A DNA stretch of 64,000 nt from Calothrix sp. PCC 6303 (GTDB lineage Bacteria; Cyanobacteriota; Cyanobacteriia; Cyanobacteriales; Nostocaceae). Positions 39,724 through 48,477 of the stretch are shown here, piece after piece (the stretch's first letter is position 1; each line of letters starts with the position of its first letter). The notes beneath the pieces were generated by a model. The model was not told the DNA's origin and did no database searches. It saw nothing but the letters and a program-made list of their open reading frames with translations. The position numbers and the translations under genes were made by a program. Where the stretch lies: assembly GCF_000317435.1 (NCBI RefSeq), contig NC_019751.1:4340001-4404000 (forward strand). The letters run 5' to 3'.

Positions 39724-40578
39724 GTGAAAGAGATTCTTCCCCCCTCTGCCCCCTGCTCCCTGCCCCCTTATATTTTAAACTGGGGACAGAGAACCTACAT
39801 TATGGGGGTGCTAAATGTTACGCCAGATAGCTTTAGTGATGGGGGTAAGTTTAATAGTGCTACAGCCGCGCTAACACAGGCACAAGCCATGATTGCCGCT
39901 GGTGTTGATATTGTAGATGTTGGTGGACAGTCTACCAGACCAGGAGCCACACAAGTGAGCCTGGATGAAGAATGCGATCGCGTGTTACCCACAATCCAGG
40001 CAATTCGTTCTATTTCTCAGATTCCTATCTCCGTTGACACCACCAGGGCAACTGTAGCTGAAGCTGCTGTTAAACTTGGTGCGGATATCATCAATGATAT
40101 CTCCGGCGGTACCTTTGACTTGGAAATGTTTCCCACTGTCGCCAGGTTAAATGTACCAATTGTGATCATGCATATCCGTGGTAATCCGGAAACCATGCAA
40201 AGTTTAACCGATTACCAAGATTTAATTGGCGAAATTCTCCGCTTTTTTCAACAACAAATTGCAATCGCCACAGCTACAGGTATCGATTCTAGTAAAATTA
40301 TTATCGATCCTGGAATCGGTTTTGCTAAAACCGCAGACCAAAGTTTAGAAATAATTCGCCGTCTTTCGGAATTTAAGCAACTAAAATGTCCAATTTTAGT
40401 GGGTGCATCACGTAAAAGCTTTATTGGTAAAATTATTGGGCAGGAAAATCCCGAAGACAGGGTTTGGGGTACTGCTGCCGCTTGTTGTGCAGCTATTTTA
40501 AACGGTGCTGATATTATCAGAGTTCATGATGTTAAAGAGATGCGCGATGTTTGTTTAGTGGCGGATGCTATTAAATAA
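39724..40578 (+). CDS. folP: Dihydropteroate synthase
   Basis: Folate biosynthesis enzyme condensing p-aminobenzoate with the pterin pyrophosphate. The 284-residue TIM barrel has GVLNVTPDSFSDGG near 28-41, DVGGQSTRPGA, SVDTTRATVAEAA, and GASRKSFIG near the C-terminus. Start GTG at 39724. The first 15 codons after it (PPSAPCSLPP) are encoded by a CCCCCTGCTCCCTGC-type dispersed repeat, so either the N-terminus has absorbed the repeat or the true start lies further in, although no ATG is well placed before the barrel. Confidence 0.94.
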   Translation: MKEILPPSAPCSLPPYILNWGQRTYIMGVLNVTPDSFSDGGKFNSATAALTQAQAMIAAGVDIVDVGGQSTRPGATQVSLDEECDRVLPTIQAIRSISQIPISVDTTRATVAEAAVKLGADIINDISGGTFDLEMFPTVARLNVPIVIMHIRGNPETMQSLTDYQDLIGEILRFFQQQIAIATATGIDSSKIIIDPGIGFAKTADQSLEIIRRLSEFKQLKCPILVGASRKSFIGKIIGQENPEDRVWGTAAACCAAILNGADIIRVHDVKEMRDVCLVADAIK

Positions 40579-40661
40579 GGGTGGCTATTGTGAATCTGGG
40601 AAAAACTGGGTTTCGGAATCTTGATGCGATCGCTATATTGTGAATATCGATGATTTTTGGC

Positions 40662-41447
40662 TCATAGGGAATCAATATGGATACTTTCCCAAGATTTATG
40701 CATCTGTACAACCGAACCAATGACAACAATCGCAGGGGCTGTAAATCCAATATTTTCCACTTGTTGAACAATTGTTCCTAATTCTCCAATTAATTCTTCT
40801 TGTTCTGGACGAGTACCCCAACGTACCAAAGCTATTGGTGTTTCTGTATTTAATCCAGCTTTAATTAATTCTTCCACAATTATGGGTAAATTGTGAATCC
40901 CCATGTAGATTACAATGGTTTCCGAGCCTTGAGCGATCGCATTCCAGTTTATCGCCGGACGGTACTTGCCTGCTGACTCATGTCCAGTTACAAATGTTAC
41001 AGATGAACTATGTAACCGATGGGTGAGGGGAATTCCTGCATAGGCAGGTGCAGCGATTCCAGATGTAATTCCGGGGATAACTTCCACATCAATTCCGGCT
41101 TCAAATAATTCTTGCATTTCTTCGCCTCCCCGCCCAAAAATAAAAGGATCTCCCCCTTTCAACCGCACAACTATGGGGTGTTCTTGGGCTTTTTCGATCA
41201 TCAATTGGGTAGTTTCCGATTGTAGCAGCGAATGTCTACCCATCCGTTTCCCAGCATTAATTTGTTCAGCGGTGGGATTAATCATTGCCAAAATTGCCTC
41301 ACTCACCAAAGCATCATAAATTACCACATCAGCACATTCCAGCAATCCCTTACCTTTAATTGTCAGCAAACCTGGATCTCCTGGTCCCGCACCGACAAGA
41401 TATACTTTTCCTAGATATTTTAGATGTTTATCCTCTGTGCCGCTCAT
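40662..41447 (-). CDS. cobA: Uroporphyrinogen-III C-methyltransferase
   Basis: SAM-dependent methylase making precorrin-2, the branch point to siroheme and cobalamin. The 261-residue protein shows VYLVGAGPGDPGLLTIKG, the GGDPFIFGRGGEE motif, VPGITSGIAAPAY and the LTHR segment, all typical. The start at 41447 is chosen because it overlaps the stop of sirB by four bases (ATGA), giving translational coupling; an in-frame upstream codon at 41465 is less likely. With sirB it provides siroheme for nitrite and sulfite reductases. Confidence 0.93.
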   Translation of the reverse strand: MSGTEDKHLKYLGKVYLVGAGPGDPGLLTIKGKGLLECADVVIYDALVSEAILAMINPTAEQINAGKRMGRHSLLQSETTQLMIEKAQEHPIVVRLKGGDPFIFGRGGEEMQELFEAGIDVEVIPGITSGIAAPAYAGIPLTHRLHSSSVTFVTGHESAGKYRPAINWNAIAQGSETIVIYMGIHNLPIIVEELIKAGLNTETPIALVRWGTRPEQEELIGELGTIVQQVENIGFTAPAIVVIGSVVQMHKSWESIHIDSL

Positions 41448-42250
41448 TGCTGTAACAAATCCCAAATTAGATTGGCTAAATCTTCACTAGCTCCCAATGG
41501 TTCAGCTAGGTGTAAACTGATTCCAGGGAATTGTAATTTTAGCGCTTCTACGTGATTAGCGATCGCGTCAGTGATCCCCCCAGCAAAAAGAAAATAGGGA
41601 ATAATTTTAATCTGACGCTTCCCAGTGTCAACTAATTGCTGTACCGTAGTCTCTAGATTTGGTGGTACTGCCCAATAACAAGCTGTAGCATTCAATCTCG
41701 AAGCCACAATTTCAATATCTTTGCTAAACCCAGGACGACGGCTACCATGTGCCATCAGTATTGTGGCATCGCCTGGTGTTTCTTGGTTAGTAAATAATTC
41801 CCTAAAGTTGGGATAAGTTCCCAAATAAGGCAGCAAATCAATTTTATGGATATTTGCACCTAATTTCTTTTCTGCCAATTCCAACTCTAAGGGAATATCT
41901 TCCATCACATGTACCCCCGAAAGGAGAAACAAAGGCAAAATTTTCAAATTTACTTTTGGATTGGCGAGTGCTTCTTCAACAGAAATTTCCCCAGTTAGTG
42001 GTAGGATAACATCCTCCCTGCTCGCTGCTTGCTGCTCCCTACCTAATTTTAAAACCGAGTTAGCAAACTCACAAATCTGAATATGTAAAGGTTGTGGTTG
42101 CAGTTCCAAATAAGCGGTAGCAACTAGCTTTTCTGCATCTTCGGGAGGAATATCAATTTTAGTGGATACCATTTTGGCGATTTGCTGCATCGCAATACCA
42201 GGGCGAGGATCCCTGCTACCGTGGGACACTAGTAAATAGGCTGATAACAT
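41444..42250 (-). CDS. sirB: Sirohydrochlorin chelatase (CbiX/SirB type)
   Basis: 268 residues made of two similar halves, each with an HGSR motif (SHGSRDPRP near 9-17 and AHGSRRPGF near 166-174) and metal-site histidines, including SGVHVMED near 112. It inserts iron (siroheme) or cobalt into sirohydrochlorin in the cytosol. The gene precedes cobA with a four-base overlap. An in-frame stretch near residues 75-85 (REQQAASREDV) is encoded by a CTCCCTGC-type dispersed repeat, at a surface loop between the halves. Confidence 0.9.
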   Translation of the reverse strand: MLSAYLLVSHGSRDPRPGIAMQQIAKMVSTKIDIPPEDAEKLVATAYLELQPQPLHIQICEFANSVLKLGREQQAASREDVILPLTGEISVEEALANPKVNLKILPLFLLSGVHVMEDIPLELELAEKKLGANIHKIDLLPYLGTYPNFRELFTNQETPGDATILMAHGSRRPGFSKDIEIVASRLNATACYWAVPPNLETTVQQLVDTGKRQIKIIPYFLFAGGITDAIANHVEALKLQFPGISLHLAEPLGASEDLANLIWDLLQQ

Positions 42251-42283
42251 GGGAATTAGAAGTTAGGGAAAACTCTTGGACAA

Positions 42284-42697
42284 ATGACTCACTATCAAAA
42301 ATTGCTGCGCGTTTCTACTAGTGGTAAATCATTGCATAATATTACTACAAAAATTGCCTCAATCGTTGCCGAATCAGGTATAGAAACAGGTCTTTGCACT
42401 TTATTTTTACGCCACACATCCGCTAGTTTAATTATCCAAGAAAATGCCGATCCCGATGTCCTCAAAGATTTAGCTAATTTTATGGCAAAGTTGGTACCAG
42501 AAGCTGCCCAATACATTCATCATGCCGAAGGTGCCGATGATATGCCAGCACATATCCGCACTGTTTTAACCCATACTTCCGAACATATTCCCATCAATAG
42601 GGGGCAATTAGTTTTGGGAACTTGGCAAGGTATCTATGTTTGGGAACATCGCCAACACAATTATACCCGTGAGTTGGTAGTTCATATCTCCAGTTAA
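42284..42697 (+). CDS. YjbQ/UPF0047 family protein
   Basis: 137-residue single-domain protein of the YjbQ (UPF0047) family, with LFLRHTSASLIIQENADPDV, HHAEGADDMPAHIR and GTWQGIYVWEHR, the full set of family motifs including the conserved histidines. Members show weak thiamine-phosphate synthase activity in tests, but their true role is unclear. Divergent from sirB with a 33-base spacer. Confidence 0.92.
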   Translation: MTHYQKLLRVSTSGKSLHNITTKIASIVAESGIETGLCTLFLRHTSASLIIQENADPDVLKDLANFMAKLVPEAAQYIHHAEGADDMPAHIRTVLTHTSEHIPINRGQLVLGTWQGIYVWEHRQHNYTRELVVHISS

Positions 42698-42972
42698 TCG
42701 GCGTAATAGTCTGTCAATATTTCAGTACAGGACAAAAAACTTGAAAACGAGTGGAGAAAAGGGTTTCATATAAATAGAATCAAAATCGAACTGAAACCCT
42801 ATCTCTGAGTTCAGTAGATTAGATCCAATTCTGGGGAAGCACTTTGACTGGCATGGTGCGACGTTAACACTCTTAGCACAATTTTTAGGAAATTTTCCGC
42901 ATTTAAATTATATATTAAGCCATTCCTACCTACCTTAATATATGATTTGGGTGCTGCCTATTACCCACCCAA

Positions 42973-43680
42973 CTAAATGACTTTTGCACTAGATTCATTT
43001 AGTTTTTCCCCGCTATTAACAATATCTCCATCAACTTCAATCAATGGTTTTCTAACACATAAATAAAATAAAGAACCAAATAAAGGAATTATCACTATTG
43101 ACCAAAATAGCAAAGAACTTTTCATATTTCGTCGTGCCATATCATCCTTGATAAGTGTTGGAAATAGTACACACAATATGCAAAAATCCAAACTCATCAC
43201 ATGGATAAAACGATTAGTTTGCCATTGTTCTACGAAATTATGCCAATTACCTTGAGTTAAGCCAAATGAAACCAAAACCAGTGCAGTAAGAGTCAGGATA
43301 ATACCTGTAAACCTAGAATCTAATAACTTTAAAAACGTATTTTTTGCACCAATAAACTGGGGATTTTTCTCCCGTAAAGCTAAATACGGAATCAGCGCGA
43401 AAGCACCTACACCGAATGAAGCCGTAGCGAATAACCAAGCTGGTGCTTTCTGCCCTCTCCCGTCGATAAATAGAAGACAACTGTAAATCATTGGGAGAAC
43501 TCCCATAAGATTAAACAGAGAGATAACTAGCGGATTAATACCTTCCCATTTACCTAACACCATATCTTTAATTAAATCGAAAGTCTCAGGCTGATCCGGT
43601 GGTGCAAATAGAAAAGCATAACTAATAAATCCAAGCCAGATTAGCCAGAATATAATTTTTCTGAACATATTTCTATGCAT
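42973..43680 (-). CDS. Polytopic membrane protein, unknown
   Basis: 235 residues with about six membrane spans (roughly 8-26, 50-70, 82-102, 124-142, 160-176 and 190-210) and a short polar C-terminal tail. I do not recognise the family with confidence. It contains no transporter signature, and the conserved-looking polar loops (FAPPDQPETF and REKNPQFIGAKNTF) might place it with photosynthetic-membrane proteins (weak inference). It lies 140 bases upstream of another small membrane protein on the same strand, perhaps an operon. Confidence 0.65.
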   Translation of the reverse strand: MHRNMFRKIIFWLIWLGFISYAFLFAPPDQPETFDLIKDMVLGKWEGINPLVISLFNLMGVLPMIYSCLLFIDGRGQKAPAWLFATASFGVGAFALIPYLALREKNPQFIGAKNTFLKLLDSRFTGIILTLTALVLVSFGLTQGNWHNFVEQWQTNRFIHVMSLDFCILCVLFPTLIKDDMARRNMKSSLLFWSIVIIPLFGSLFYLCVRKPLIEVDGDIVNSGEKLNESSAKVI

Positions 43681-43824
43681 CCTTGAAATTAGTTAATAAG
43701 TACTTAGATAAAATTATAGTACAGTTAAGAATCTAAAATCTTGCGTATTTGAAATTGTTTTGATTCTTGGGAATAATTCTCCTACTTATATAGAACTGAT
43801 ATTTGATTTTTGAAAAAACTCATA

Positions 43825-44388
43825 CTAACTACTCCTAACTGAAATATAGCTCAGTTTAAATCTACGCATAATTTTGATACTACCGTAGAGTATCACCATC
43901 CCAAATAATCCCCAAGCAATCAAGTCAGAAGCAATTCCCTGCATCCATAAAATCACTAGGATTAAGCCGCCAATATCAGCAGATAGAACTGCAATACGTT
44001 CTGTTATTTTCCAAGTTTGTAGAGAAATATCTGAATCTAAGTCTATTTTGAGATTTGCAAATAAATTAAACCAAATTTGAGTAATCAAAATTACAATTGC
44101 TCCCCATCCAAACCAAACCGAACATAAATAAAATCCGAGCAGTTCAATTACAATTGTACTAATAGTAATCCGATAGAAAATCTCCAAACGATGATCGGTA
44201 AATTGTTTTTTTGCATCTCTAATTTTTTGCAAATCTTTAACTGCCATTCTCGCTTGCTCTATGCAGAATAAAAAGGTTCCTAAAGCCAATAGCCTATGGG
44301 TTAATTCTGTACCAAAAATTACTTGTTTTAAAATACTTAAGCAAGCAGGAAAGAAAAATAAAAAGATAGTTTGAGAAATTGCTAGCAT
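43825..44388 (-). CDS. Membrane protein, unknown
   Basis: 187 residues with four to five hydrophobic segments (about 3-22, 30-46, 75-95, 97-115, 130-165), separated by a Lys/Arg-rich cytosolic-looking loop (about 48-70). No family recognised. It is upstream of the 235-residue membrane protein on the same strand, with a 144-base spacer. Confidence 0.6.
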   Translation of the reverse strand: MLAISQTIFLFFFPACLSILKQVIFGTELTHRLLALGTFLFCIEQARMAVKDLQKIRDAKKQFTDHRLEIFYRITISTIVIELLGFYLCSVWFGWGAIVILITQIWFNLFANLKIDLDSDISLQTWKITERIAVLSADIGGLILVILWMQGIASDLIAWGLFGMVILYGSIKIMRRFKLSYISVRSS

Positions 44389-44838
44389 TGATTATTTTTA
44401 TCTATTTACACAAGCTGAAACAGTAGAAGTAAAGGGAGCAAAGCTTGAGGATATTTTACAGGCATATTCTTGGAAACCTGCTCTCAATAAAAAATCAGAC
44501 TGTTAATTTATACATTCATATCCCCACATGTCATCAAAATTTTACCTGATTCGCTATTTTATAAGTCTTTACCAAAAAAATGGGTAAAGATACAAGGGGA
44601 GCATCCCACTTTTTGAATCAATACCCTGGAAGGGTATCGCTATACGGACATAGACGCATAGCGCTACCGCTTGAAGAGAAACTGCGATCGCGTCTACCGG
44701 AGACTAAAATTATTTTGTATCCTGCCTCCGCAGGCTTGGTTTTTGTAGCCCTAGGCTAAAAGCCTGCGGACAAAAGTGCAAAACTGGGATGCCTCCAGAT
44801 ACAAGTAAGTCAAATTTTTAATTTTTCCTTTTTTAGTA
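44389..44838. other. Spacer holding a MITE
   Basis: 450 bases between the divergent membrane-protein gene and the DUF362 gene. Nearly half (44597-44796) is the MITE described separately. The rest (44389-44587) is AT-rich, with no gene seen. Confidence 0.5.
44588..44805. mobile_element. MITE copy A with 9-bp target duplication
   Basis: A 200-base coding-free element (44597-44796) flanked by the direct repeat AGATACAAG (44588-44596 and 44797-44805). Its ends are inverted: GGGAGCATCCCACTTTTTG on the left, and GGAGGCATCCCAGTTTTGC as the complement of the right. Inside are GAAGGGTATCGCTA and AGCCTGCGG-type repeats. A second copy with the same ends and inner motif is at 55991-56180. Confidence 0.75.
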
Positions 44839-45651
44839 ATGAGCAAAACTGCACAGACTCTGGTTCAAGTTGTTGCCACCTCTGACTTCATTTACCAACC
44901 CCCAGTAACAGCAATTAACTGCAAGCGCATTCTTGTGAAACCCAACCTTGGTTATCCAGTTGCCGCACCTGTTACTGTGAGTATGCAAGTTTTGGGTGCT
45001 GTGTTGCAAGGACTACGTAAAGCTAGTCCTGATGCCGAAATTTTAGTTGTTGAAGGAGTTTGTTCTGATGTTTCCCTGGCTGATATTGCCAGTCGTTTGG
45101 GTGTATATTCATTACTTGATTCCGGAATGCAGCTTTTAGATGCAGATGAATTACCTTTAAAAGAATATCCTAATCTTTCACCTTCACCTGTCCGTTTTAA
45201 ATCGATGTTTGCACCGCTAATTCTGGAAGAAGTTGATTGTCGTATTAGTGTAGGTGCCTTTAAAAGAACTGTTTTGAAAACACCTTTAATTTCTGCTTCT
45301 TTGAAAAATCTTTACGGCTTATTCCCGCGTGCGCGTTATAAAGCCCGTAGTCAAAAATCGCGGGGACAATTACATCGTCCATCAGTTCCCCAGGTATTGC
45401 AAGATGTCTATTTTACAATTGGACATCTATTTGATGGTGGGGTGGTGGACGGTAACTTAAAGTTTATCAGTAAAGATTGGCAACCAGATAAAGGTCAGGC
45501 TGTAGAGTTGGGTAAAGTTTTTTATGGCGATGATATTTTAGCTGTAGATCGGATTGCTTGTGAAGTTGGGGGTGAAACTGTTCCTGAATACGTAGAGACT
45601 TTAACAAAAATGGTGCAATTTACCACGGCTCTCCAGCTTGGGGATGGATAA
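44839..45651 (+). CDS. DUF362 domain protein
   Basis: 270 residues of the DUF362 family, with the typical start ILVKPNLGY, a conserved CRISVGAFKRTVLKTPLISASLKNLYG segment, and VVDGNLKFISKDWQP. The family lacks a known enzymatic role; members often carry 4Fe-4S ferredoxin domains, but this one has no cysteine clusters. It precedes the flavodoxin gene by 592 bases and is probably a separate transcript. A MITE sits just upstream, about 40 bases before its start. Confidence 0.85.
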   Translation: MSKTAQTLVQVVATSDFIYQPPVTAINCKRILVKPNLGYPVAAPVTVSMQVLGAVLQGLRKASPDAEILVVEGVCSDVSLADIASRLGVYSLLDSGMQLLDADELPLKEYPNLSPSPVRFKSMFAPLILEEVDCRISVGAFKRTVLKTPLISASLKNLYGLFPRARYKARSQKSRGQLHRPSVPQVLQDVYFTIGHLFDGGVVDGNLKFISKDWQPDKGQAVELGKVFYGDDILAVDRIACEVGGETVPEYVETLTKMVQFTTALQLGDG

Positions 45652-46243
45652 AAACTTTTTCAAAATTTCCCTAGGGTGCGTGGCAACCTAGGGTCGCAGA
45701 CAATATATATTTAATTTTGCGTAACCACTTATGTCTATTGCAATATTTATGACATGGTTGTTCCTTGTGTTTGATTATTTATAAAAATAAATAAGAATAT
45801 TTATCATTTACTGGGTTTTTGTTGTAATCTAAACTTATTGACTAAAAGTTGCAATTATCTTCTGGGCAGAGTTGTACTTTGACCTGAATTTGGCTTGCTT
45901 GTTGACATCAACAGTGCAAGTGCAGAAAAAGACAAAGGCTAACCCAGATTTCTCCCATACATCGCTTACCAATCCAAAAAACAGGTGATTCACCTGGACT
46001 TGTGGGGGCTATAAACTGTATGAGGGATTTCCAATTCAAAAATTATGCCATCATTAGGGCGCAAGGGATTGCGCCACTGGAGGCTAACTGCGGCTTTGGG
46101 ATAATTTATTTTTCGGTGTTCCCTAATTTCGATATAACTTCGATGAAAATAGGCAGCGGCAAGAATTACTCAAGCTTATAAGCAACTTAGTCAATTAGTA
46201 ATTACTTCTATTAAGGACATTCAATTAATTTTCAGGAGGATCA
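45652..46243. promoter_or_regulatory. Upstream region of the flavodoxin gene, with an AT-rich palindrome
   Basis: 592 bases with no gene. At 45787-45804 lies a 7-4-7 palindrome (ATAAATA AGAA TATTTAT). A hairpin GGCGCAA-GGGA-TTGCGCC lies at 46058-46075. The palindrome is AT-rich like Fur boxes, but is about 440 bases from the start codon. A strong AGGAGG ribosome-binding site is at 46234-46239. Iron regulation is expected from the gene content; this site is only a candidate. Confidence 0.35.
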
Positions 46244-46756
46244 ATGTCAGGACAAATAGGACTTTTTTACGGCAGCACTACAGGAAAAACCGAGACAGTA
46301 GCAGAAACAATTCGTGATGTTTTTGGCGGTGAAATCATCGATCTTCACGACATTTCCAAAGCTTCAGCAGAAGACTTTGAAGACTACAAGTATTTAATTA
46401 TTGGTTCACCTACTTGGAATATTGGCGAGTTGCAAAGTGACTGGGAAGGGTTTTTTCCAGAATTGGATGAGGTGGATTTTACTGGGAAAAAGATTGCTTA
46501 TTTTGGAGTTGGAGATCAAATTGGCTATCCAGATAACTTCTTGGATGCTATGGGGATGTTGGCAGAGAAGATTGCAGAACGTGGTGGTGAGACAGTTGGT
46601 AACTGGTCTACCACAGGGTACGACTTCAGCGAATCTAAAGCCATAGTGGATGGAAACTTCATTGGACTTGCTTTAGATGAAGACAACCAATCAGACTTGA
46701 CAGATGAACGAATCAAGGTTTGGGTACCCAAAATAAAGCAAGCATTTGGATTGTAA
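46244..46756 (+). CDS. isiB: Long-chain flavodoxin, iron-stress type
   Basis: FMN electron carrier replacing ferredoxin when iron is short, working on the stromal side of photosystem I. The 170-residue protein has the FMN phosphate loop GSTTGKTET near 10-18, the aromatic residues stacking on FMN in PTWNIGE (W57-region) and GDQIGYPDNF (Y95-region), and the long-chain insertion near 120-145. A perfect AGGAGG ribosome-binding site precedes the ATG. The next gene, after 157 bases, encodes a CP43-like antenna protein, so the order is isiB then antenna, the reverse of the usual isiA-isiB order. Confidence 0.95.
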   Translation: MSGQIGLFYGSTTGKTETVAETIRDVFGGEIIDLHDISKASAEDFEDYKYLIIGSPTWNIGELQSDWEGFFPELDEVDFTGKKIAYFGVGDQIGYPDNFLDAMGMLAEKIAERGGETVGNWSTTGYDFSESKAIVDGNFIGLALDEDNQSDLTDERIKVWVPKIKQAFGL

Positions 46757-46913
46757 TCTTTCCAAGATTTGGTAGTGATAGTGTAAACAGTTAGCTGTTA
46801 GGGATTAGCTACAAGGCTGATAAATAAACGCTGATGGCATTTTGAGAAGTTCATTTTCTCACCGTTCCTACTGTACCTTTTTGTACTCAATAGTATTCTC
46901 AAGAAGAATAATT

Positions 46914-47948
46914 ATGACAGTAACTTCTGTTTCCAATCAAAATGTCAATATTCCCGATGTTGGTTGGTGGGCTGGAAATGCCCGTCTTGTCAACTTATCA
47001 GGTAAACTGCTGGGTGCCCATGTTGCCCATGCAGGCTTGATTGTTTTTTGGGCTGGGGCAATGACTTTGTTTGAGTTATCCCACTACAATCCAGATATCC
47101 CCATGTATCAACAGGGTTTAATTCTAATACCCCACTTAGCAACTCTGGGAATTGGAGTTGGGGCTGCTGGTATAGTTGTTGATACATATTCCTATTTTGT
47201 GATTGCCAGTATTCACTTAATTTCTTCAGCTGTTTTAGGTGCTGGGGGGATGTTCCATAGTTTGCGGGGATCTGAAGTCATAGCCAAAAATTCAGCCTTC
47301 GCCTATGACTGGGAAGATAAAGATAAAATGACCAATATCCTGGGAATTCATCTGATTCTTTTGGGTATTGGGGCATGGTTATTAGTAGCAAAAGCAGTAT
47401 TTTGGGGTGGATTGTTTGACCCTGCCTTTAATGGTGGTGATGTGAGAATAATTACTAACCCAACCCTGAATCCATTTACCATTTTTAGTTACCTAACTCC
47501 TGCCCATGGTGCTGCGGGAATGGCTGCTGTTGATAATCTTGAAGATGTGGTTGGTGGTCATATTTGGGTTGGTTTGATGTGCGTTGGCGGTGGAATTTGG
47601 CACATTAAGAGTCAGCCTTTTGCCTGGGCAAGCAGAATATTAGTGTGGTCTGGTGAAGCGTATCTGTCTTACAGTTTAGCTGCGATCGCGTACATGGGAT
47701 TCTTGGCTGCCTACTTTGTTTTGGTAAATGATACTGTTTATCCAGAGGTATTTTATGGTGCGGTAGGTAATATTGCTTTAGCAGATAATGTAGTTTCTGC
47801 CCGTGGTTGGTTAGCAACTTTCCATATTGCCTTAGCTACCATGTTCCTTTTCGGTCACATTTGGCATGGTATCCGGGCTAGATTAGGTGTTAGAGGTTTC
47901 GACTTCAACAATGGTGATATGGTTCAACCACCAGCTATTGGTCATTGA
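46914..47948 (+). CDS. CP43-like chlorophyll-binding antenna protein (IsiA/Pcb/CBP superfamily)
   Basis: 344 residues with six membrane spans and many His ligands for chlorophyll. It matches CP43 (PsbC) itself very closely in several places: [64 protein letters not shown] and [19 protein letters not shown]. It lacks the large lumenal loop E of CP43, which carries the oxygen-evolving-cluster ligands; here only about 20 residues separate [11 protein letters not shown] from ARGWLATFH. It therefore cannot be a working CP43 and fits an antenna or quencher. The start ATG at 46914 is chosen over an upstream frame because it begins the homologous N-terminus. Confidence 0.88.
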   Translation: MTVTSVSNQNVNIPDVGWWAGNARLVNLSGKLLGAHVAHAGLIVFWAGAMTLFELSHYNPDIPMYQQGLILIPHLATLGIGVGAAGIVVDTYSYFVIASIHLISSAVLGAGGMFHSLRGSEVIAKNSAFAYDWEDKDKMTNILGIHLILLGIGAWLLVAKAVFWGGLFDPAFNGGDVRIITNPTLNPFTIFSYLTPAHGAAGMAAVDNLEDVVGGHIWVGLMCVGGGIWHIKSQPFAWASRILVWSGEAYLSYSLAAIAYMGFLAAYFVLVNDTVYPEVFYGAVGNIALADNVVSARGWLATFHIALATMFLFGHIWHGIRARLGVRGFDFNNGDMVQPPAIGH

Positions 47949-47971
47949 TAGTCAAACTACAGCATAATCCT

Positions 47972-48003
47972 TAGAGACGTTTGTTAAAAGCGTCTCTATT
48001 TGT
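47972..48003 (+). terminator. Likely Rho-independent terminator after the CP43-like gene
   Basis: TAGAGACG, an 11-base loop, CGTCTCTA, then TTTGTG, 24 bases after the stop codon. It also lies 14 bases before the stop of the convergent arfB, so it may work for both. Confidence 0.6.
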
Positions 48004-48016
48004 GTATTGGTAGACT

Positions 48017-48430
48017 TTAATCTGTAACTTGTTTGCGACTAGACTTAATACGCGATCGCTTAATCTTACTATCGAGGCGTTTTCGTTGCGAACTGCGAGT
48101 CGGTTTAGTGGGTTTACGTTTTTTCTTCAGCACAGCTACACTTTTAATTAACTCTTGTAGCCGTTGCAAAGCTTCCTCTCGATTTTGCTCTTGAGTGCGG
48201 TGTTCCTGAGATTTAATTACAACCACCCCTTCTTTGTTGATGCGGCGATCATTTAACATTAAAAGCTGTTCTTTGTAGAAATCAGGAAGCGATGATACTT
48301 GGATATCAAAGCGTAGATGAATAGCAGTAGAAACTTTATTGACATTTTGACCTCCAGCCCCTTGGGAGCGAATCGCACTCAGTTCGATTTCGCTCTCTGG
48401 GATACTCACTGTAGGAGAGATTTCCAGCAT
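48017..48430 (-). CDS. arfB: Alternative ribosome-rescue factor ArfB (YaeJ-like)
   Basis: 137-residue peptidyl-tRNA hydrolase-like factor that frees stalled ribosomes. It has the GGQ motif (RSQGAGGQNVNKVSTA near 24-39) and a basic C-terminal tail (about 95-137, rich in KKKRKP and KRSRIK) that enters the mRNA channel. The start at 48430 is chosen because the protein then begins MLEISPTV as in known ArfB, and CTGGAGATC just upstream is a good ribosome-binding site. It lies 47 bases after a two-gene kinase operon on the same strand. Confidence 0.92.
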   Translation of the reverse strand: MLEISPTVSIPESEIELSAIRSQGAGGQNVNKVSTAIHLRFDIQVSSLPDFYKEQLLMLNDRRINKEGVVVIKSQEHRTQEQNREEALQRLQELIKSVAVLKKKRKPTKPTRSSQRKRLDSKIKRSRIKSSRKQVTD

Positions 48431-48477
48431 TGATCTCCAGGTTAGATAATTTACAGCAAATTCCATAGCGCTCAAAT

